A stretch of 14,311 nt of DNA. Source: an uncultured Taibaiella sp. (lineage in GTDB: Bacteria; Bacteroidota; Bacteroidia; Chitinophagales; Chitinophagaceae). The stretch's first letter is position 1. Every line of letters starts with the position of its first letter. Positions 13,221 through 14,311 of the stretch are shown here, one piece after another. The DNA lies in NCBI GenBank assembly GCA_946886975.1, contig CAMPJV010000029.1:1-14311 (forward strand), given 5' to 3'. The position numbers and the translations under genes are program-made. The notes under the pieces are model-generated. The model made no database searches. It worked only from the letters and a program-made list of their open reading frames with translations, and was not told the origin of the DNA.

Positions 13221-14311
13221 ATGAAAAATGTCCTGATTAGCTCCTTGAAGCTCTTCTTAACTATCTTTCTCTGCCTCCTGGTGCAGCAGGCGCACTCACA
13301 AGTTTCCGTGACAGCCACCGCCGGTACCGCAGGTCCTACTTCTTACACGACACTTAGCGCTGCTTTTACAGCAATCAATTCAGGTACGCACCAAGGTGAT
13401 ATTACGATCAATATTACAGGAAATGTTACCCAACCCGCAGCGCCCCAGGCGTTGTATGCAAGTGGTATATCTACAGCACTTTATACTTCGATACTGATAA
13501 AGCCCGATGCGCCGGGGAGGATAATAAACTCTGCAGCCACTCCAACGGGTAGCAGGGGAATTATCGACCTGCTTGGTGCAGACAATATCACAATTGACGG
13601 ATCTGCTACAGGTGGCACTTCGCAAGATCTCACAATTCAGGTGAACGGAACAACAAATCTGGTCCCTGCGATCAGGCTGGAAGGTGGCACGACAGCCATC
13701 GCTTTAGGTTGTAATAACATAGTTATTAAAAATGTTATCATTATCGGCAACAGTATAACTAACACTGGTATGCATGGAATCGCTGCTGCTACTGCTTATA
13801 CAAGCGGGACAGCCTCCAGCACCATGACTGCTACTGGTACCAGTGCAGACAACGACAATGTCACTATTCAGAACTGTAACATTTCAAAATGTTATGTTGG
13901 TATTTATGCAGCAGGAACAGCCGCGGTAAGTGCAGGAGGCATGGACAACTGGACGATTACGAACAACATAATAGGCCCGGCTTCTGCTGGCACTAATAAT
14001 ATTGGGTTTAAGGGCATTCACATGCAAGGCGCCTTTAACGCCAATATATCGAGTAATACCATCCGAAACGTCATAACCACAGTTACACAATCTGGTGGTA
14101 TCTATATCGCTTCGGGCGTAAACGGGTTAACAATCACTCAGAACACTGTGAGCAATATTTCGTCCAGCAGTAGCTCCAGTGGTACCTCTGCGGTTTCCGG
14201 AATTTTCATCGGCACTACCATTACAAACTCTACCGTTGCAAGAAATCTCATCAATGGCGTTTCGAATACAAGCGCAAGTGGATACGGGGGACGAGGTATC
14301 ATGTATAATGC
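13221..14311 (+). CDS. Secreted parallel beta-helix protein, 5' part (runs off window)
   Basis: The open frame continues without a stop to the window end, giving 363 complete codons. A signal peptide (MKNVLISSLKLFLTIFLCLL, cleavage probably after AHS at residue 26) precedes an extracellular region rich in Thr, Ser, Asn and Gly. Residues about 30-80 (GPTSYTTLSAAFTAINSG, DITINITGNV) resemble the usual start of Bacteroidota beta-helix surface proteins. From about residue 110 there are repeated helix rungs such as NITIDGSA, NIVIKNVIIIGNSI, NVTIQNCNISKC, NWTITNNIIG, ANISSNTIRNV, GLTITQNTVSNI and STVARNLINGV. A run of seven serines occurs at 314-320. Proteins of this kind often end in a type IX secretion sorting domain; that end is outside the window. 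An in-frame ATG at 13188 would add 11 residues before the signal; I prefer 13221. Confidence 0.85.
   Translation, partial: MKNVLISSLKLFLTIFLCLLVQQAHSQVSVTATAGTAGPTSYTTLSAAFTAINSGTHQGDITINITGNVTQPAAPQALYASGISTALYTSILIKPDAPGRIINSAATPTGSRGIIDLLGADNITIDGSATGGTSQDLTIQVNGTTNLVPAIRLEGGTTAIALGCNNIVIKNVIIIGNSITNTGMHGIAAATAYTSGTASSTMTATGTSADNDNVTIQNCNISKCYVGIYAAGTAAVSAGGMDNWTITNNIIGPASAGTNNIGFKGIHMQGAFNANISSNTIRNVITTVTQSGGIYIASGVNGLTITQNTVSNISSSSSSSGTSAVSGIFIGTTITNSTVARNLINGVSNTSASGYGGRGIMYN

Noticed and set aside
13380..14090. Minus-strand frames opposite the beta-helix gene
   Set aside because: They are Cys/Tyr/Arg-rich antisense readings of a Thr/Asn-rich repeat gene; not credible proteins.
1..14311. 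CRISPR array, insertion sequence, tRNA or rRNA gene
   Set aside because: No regularly spaced repeats, transposase-like reading frames, terminal inverted repeats with target duplications, or tRNA cloverleaf signals were found on reading both strands.

Overview
The window looks like chromosomal DNA from the phylum Bacteroidota, most likely a Chitinophagaceae-like or Cytophagales-like relative. This is inferred from gene content only: a DUF5777 barrel protein, a Bacteroidota-style YceI, multi-lipoprotein c-type cytochromes and a secreted beta-helix protein. It also rests on -7 promoter boxes close to the Bacteroidota consensus TAnnTTTG and on the lack of clear Shine-Dalgarno sequences. No rRNA, tRNA, CRISPR array, insertion sequence or phage gene was seen.

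Region 1 (12-3232, plus strand) is a tight five-gene cluster whose promoter lies left of the window. It encodes a membrane-anchored OB-fold protein, a two-domain haem lipoprotein, a one-domain paralogue with the unusual motif CX5CH, a secreted YceI-family protein and a DUF5777 outer-membrane barrel. It ends in a strong intrinsic terminator (3262-3290). All products are predicted to be in the cell envelope, so a periplasmic or outer-membrane redox function is plausible but unproven. It is the best candidate for a poorly described system here.

Region 2 (3291-3854) has no convincing gene. It holds a hairpin series ending in a second intrinsic terminator (a possible small RNA), a 33-codon ORF with a WYL-like stretch, an 11-bp triplet repeat, and the terminator of the next gene.

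Region 3 (3855-6993, minus strand) holds three separately promoted genes: malate dehydrogenase, a putative outer-membrane barrel lipoprotein, and a class I (FbaB-type) fructose-bisphosphate aldolase. The mdh and aldolase promoters share an extended sequence, CTTTGCACCGA.

Region 4 (7068-12556, minus strand) is a probable five-gene operon read from right to left: cystathionine beta-synthase, a four-helix membrane protein, a BtuF-like binding protein without a signal peptide, and two polytopic GT-C-type glycosyltransferases. Gaps are 20 bases or less, and one junction is a 4-base stop/start overlap.

Region 5 (12557-14311) is about 630-660 bases of non-coding DNA with inverted repeats. It is followed by the 5' part of a large secreted parallel beta-helix protein on the plus strand that runs off the window.
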